From: Lysobacter_C sp966210725
Lineage (GTDB): Bacteria; Pseudomonadota; Gammaproteobacteria; Xanthomonadales; Xanthomonadaceae
Direction of reading: 5' to 3'
Length of the DNA stretch: 17,766 nt
Assembly: GCA_966210725.1 (NCBI GenBank)
Contig: CBIHLN010000055.1
Span: forward strand, 1-17,766
Shown here piece by piece: positions 15,604-17,766 of this stretch; the first letter of the stretch is position 1, and each line of letters begins with the position of its first letter. Below the pieces are notes generated by a model, which worked only from the letters and a program-made list of their open reading frames with translations, was not told where the DNA came from and did no database searches. The translations under genes and the position numbers were made by a program.

Positions 15604-17268
15604 ATGCCGATGCCCCTGTCCCGACCCCGCGCCGCCGTGCTGGCGGCCGCCCTGTTCGCCGCGACCTCGATGCCGGCAATGGCCGCGCCCGATCCGTTCG
15701 GACGCGCGCTGGAGCCGCTGCTCCAGGCCGAGTTCGCGCTGCAGGCCGGCCGGCTGGAGGAAGCGGCGAAAGGCTATCTGGAAGCGGCCGAAGCCGCCGG
15801 CGACCCGGTGCTGTCCGAGCGTGCCACCCGCATCGCCCTGCTGGCCAAGGACGAGGAGCGCGCCGCGCGCGCCCTGGAACTGTGGCGCGAACAAGGCGGC
15901 GAGGGGGTCGATGTTCTGGCGGCCGAGGCGACCCTGGCGATGCGCCGGGGTCAGGACCGCGCTGCGCGCCGCCACCTGCTGCGGCTCATGGCGACGCCGG
16001 ACGGCTGGCGTCAGGCGCTGGGCGTGCTGGGGGCGGGTGCCCGCGATCCCGAGCAGGCCGCCGCGCTGCTCGCCTACCTGATCGACCGCGATGCCATTCC
16101 CACCGAGCTGCAGGCGTGGCTGGCGTTCGGCGGGCTGGCGCAGCGCGTGGACGCGCCGGAGCTGGCCGAGCGCATCGTCGCCGAGGTCGTCGAACGCTTC
16201 CCCGGTGAGCCGCGCGTGGCGCTGCTGCGGGCCAGCCAGCTGCGCGAGGCGGGCGATACCGCGCAGGCGCTGGACGCGCTGGCCGCCATCGATGCGCAGG
16301 CCGAACACGATGCCGACCTGCGCCTGTCGCTGGCCAGCGAGTACGACGCGCTGGGCGAGCTGGGCCGCGCCGAGCGCACGCTCGCGCGTGGGCCGCAGGA
16401 CGACCAGACCTACGCGCTGCGCGCCTCGCTGCTGGCACGCGCGGAAGACAATGACGCGCTGAAGGCGTTGTACGGCGAGCTGGCGCGCGACGCCGTGCGG
16501 CCGGACCCGCAGCGCCGGCTGCTGCTGGGCCAGGTGGCCGAGTTCCTGAAGCTGCACGACGAGGCGCTGGAGTGGTACCGCGGCGTGCCCGGCGGTCCGC
16601 AACGCTGGCTGGCGCAGCTGCGTGCGACCAACGTCCTGCACGAGCTCGGTCGCGCCGAAGAGGCCTACGCCGCGCTGGGCGATATCCAGGACGATGCCGA
16701 AGCGCCCGAGACGGTGCGGCGCGACGCCTACCTGCTGGAGGCGTCGCTGCGCGAGAAGGACGGACAGCCCGAGGCCGAGATGGACGCCTTCGCCCGCGCG
16801 CTGGCGGCCTTCCCCGACGAGCCCGAGGTGCTCTACGCCCGCGCGCTGACCTATGAGCGCCGCGACGACATCCCGCGCGCCGAAGCCGACTTCCGCCGCA
16901 TCCTGGTGGCCGAGCCCGACAGCGTCGCCGCGCTCAATGCGCTGGGCTACACGCTGGCCGATCGCACCGACCGCTACCAGGAGGCGCTGGAGCTGATCAA
17001 CCGCGCCCGCGCCGCCGCGCCCGACAACGCCGCCATCATCGACAGCTACGGCTGGGTGCTCTACCGCCTGGGCCGCAACGAAGAAGCGCTGACCGAACTG
17101 CGCCGTGCCTACGCCCTGCAGAAGGACGCCGAGATCGCCGCCCACGTGGGCGAAGTGCTGTGGGTGATGGGCCGGCGCGACGAAGCGCGGCGCTATTTCG
17201 GCGAAGCCCGCGAGATCGACCCCGACAACCGCGCCCTCAAGCGCGCCCTGGAGAACACCGGCGCATGA
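15604..17268 (+). CDS. Secreted tetratricopeptide-repeat protein
   Basis: The 554-residue product has a signal peptide with a likely cut after AMA (about residue 27). The rest is almost wholly alpha-helical TPR-like repeats, clearest in the C-terminal half, with segments such as SYGWVLYRLGRNEEALTELR and VGEVLWVMGRRDEARRYFG. It should act as a scaffold in the periplasm or at the outer membrane. It is encoded immediately before lolB, overlapping by ATGA, and divergently from hemA, a conserved order in related bacteria. A link with lipoprotein handling is inferred only from that. Possible starts are GTG 15601, ATG 15604 and ATG 15610; none has a ribosome binding site. I chose 15604; the signal peptide is kept in each case. 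Confidence 0.88.
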   Translation: MPMPLSRPRAAVLAAALFAATSMPAMAAPDPFGRALEPLLQAEFALQAGRLEEAAKGYLEAAEAAGDPVLSERATRIALLAKDEERAARALELWREQGGEGVDVLAAEATLAMRRGQDRAARRHLLRLMATPDGWRQALGVLGAGARDPEQAAALLAYLIDRDAIPTELQAWLAFGGLAQRVDAPELAERIVAEVVERFPGEPRVALLRASQLREAGDTAQALDALAAIDAQAEHDADLRLSLASEYDALGELGRAERTLARGPQDDQTYALRASLLARAEDNDALKALYGELARDAVRPDPQRRLLLGQVAEFLKLHDEALEWYRGVPGGPQRWLAQLRATNVLHELGRAEEAYAALGDIQDDAEAPETVRRDAYLLEASLREKDGQPEAEMDAFARALAAFPDEPEVLYARALTYERRDDIPRAEADFRRILVAEPDSVAALNALGYTLADRTDRYQEALELINRARAAAPDNAAIIDSYGWVLYRLGRNEEALTELRRAYALQKDAEIAAHVGEVLWVMGRRDEARRYFGEAREIDPDNRALKRALENTGA

Positions 17269-17766
17269 CGCTCACGCTTCCCCCTTCCTTCCTGCGCATC
17301 GCCGTCTTCGCGGCCGTGCTGGTGTCCGCCGGCTGTGCCGTGCAACCCAGGCGCGAGCCGTTGCCGCCGGGCATGGAGGCCGCCGCGCAGGCGCGTCAGG
17401 CCGAGCGCGAAGCCGCGCTAAGGCCGCTGTCGGACTGGTCGCTGGAGGGCCGCATTGCGGTCTCCAATGACGGCAAGGGCGGCAGTGGCCGGATCGACTG
17501 GACGCAGCGCGGCCCGGCGTACGCCGTGTCGCTCAGCGCGCCCGTGACCCGTCAGAGCTGGCGCCTGAGCGGTGGGCCGGAGGGCGCGCGACTGGAGGGC
17601 ATCGAAGGCGGTCCGCGCAGCGGCCCGGACGCGCAGCAATTGCTGCTGGAGGCCACGGGCTGGGCGATTCCTGTCGGGGCGCTGTCGGATTGGGTGCGCG
17701 GGCTGCGCGCCGAAGCCGCCGGTCCGGCCCGCATGGAATTCGAGGCGACCGGCCGCTTGGCGCGGC
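17265..17766 (+). CDS. lolB: Outer-membrane lipoprotein receptor LolB (5' part, runs off the window)
   Basis: LolB takes lipoproteins from the periplasmic carrier LolA and inserts them into the outer membrane. The 167 complete codons seen start with a signal peptide ending in VSAGC, with lipid-attachment Cys24. A charged linker (25-52) leads to the LolB domain, which opens with DWSLEGRIAVSNDGKGGSGR (about 57-76), the characteristic first strands. LLLEATGWAIPVGALSDWVRG (about 125-145, quoted here as the helix-loop region) also fits the family. The ATG overlaps the stop of the TPR gene as ATGA, so the two are probably coupled. The right end is cut by the window edge, not by a stop. ispE often follows lolB but is not visible. 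Confidence 0.9.
   Translation, partial: MTLTLPPSFLRIAVFAAVLVSAGCAVQPRREPLPPGMEAAAQARQAEREAALRPLSDWSLEGRIAVSNDGKGGSGRIDWTQRGPAYAVSLSAPVTRQSWRLSGGPEGARLEGIEGGPRSGPDAQQLLLEATGWAIPVGALSDWVRGLRAEAAGPARMEFEATGRLAR

Noticed and set aside
15484..17145. A 553-codon minus-strand frame antisense to the TPR gene
   Set aside because: The plus strand has a signal peptide and TPR helices and leads into lolB; the antisense frame has no recognisable features.

Overview
The window is ordinary-looking chromosome from a high-GC gammaproteobacterium, most likely Xanthomonadaceae in the Lysobacter/Luteimonas/Stenotrophomonas sense. The reasons are the very high GC with strong third-position bias, the divergent hemA-prfA / TPR-lolB arrangement, a secreted subtilase carrying PPC and P domains, a stand-alone sufT, and a GTAG-type REP hairpin. 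I see no integrase, transposase, tRNA, rRNA, CRISPR array or prophage gene. This placement is inferred from gene content, not from a database search.

Layout, left to right. 1-300 holds no supportable gene but has a good promoter for the pnt genes. 301-2042 encodes the two membrane/NADP subunits of the proton-translocating transhydrogenase (pntA part 2, pntB). A small membrane protein (minus) and sufT (plus) diverge around 2536-2616. A 375-base regulatory-looking gap with several dyads precedes the secreted protease (3547-5625), which ends at a textbook terminator. A minus-strand block follows: a single-domain asparaginase-like protein with its own TATAAT box, then wrbA and a DUF2069 membrane protein overlapping by ATGA.

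From 7417 a plus-strand operon runs yihY-type membrane protein, TlpA-like lipoprotein thioredoxin and acylphosphatase, tightly spaced or overlapping. It converges on a long minus-strand series read from 15487 down to 9628: hemA, prfA, a GNAT acetyltransferase, a TPR/O-GlcNAc-transferase-like (SPINDLY) glycosyltransferase, a pair of inverted REP sequences, moaB and a second GNAT. Divergent from hemA, a secreted TPR protein overlaps the start of lolB, which runs off the right edge.

Functional themes are redox and NADPH supply (pnt, wrbA, TlpA), cofactor synthesis (sufT, hemA, moaB), translation termination (prfA) and envelope work (protease, TPR protein, lolB). The most unusual items are the asparaginase without a C-terminal domain, the bacterial OGT-like enzyme whose stop codon lies inside a REP element, the overlapping dyads in front of the protease, and several genes without Shine-Dalgarno sequence that have a TANNNT box 6-7 bases before the ATG. 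No clearly new multi-gene system is evident.
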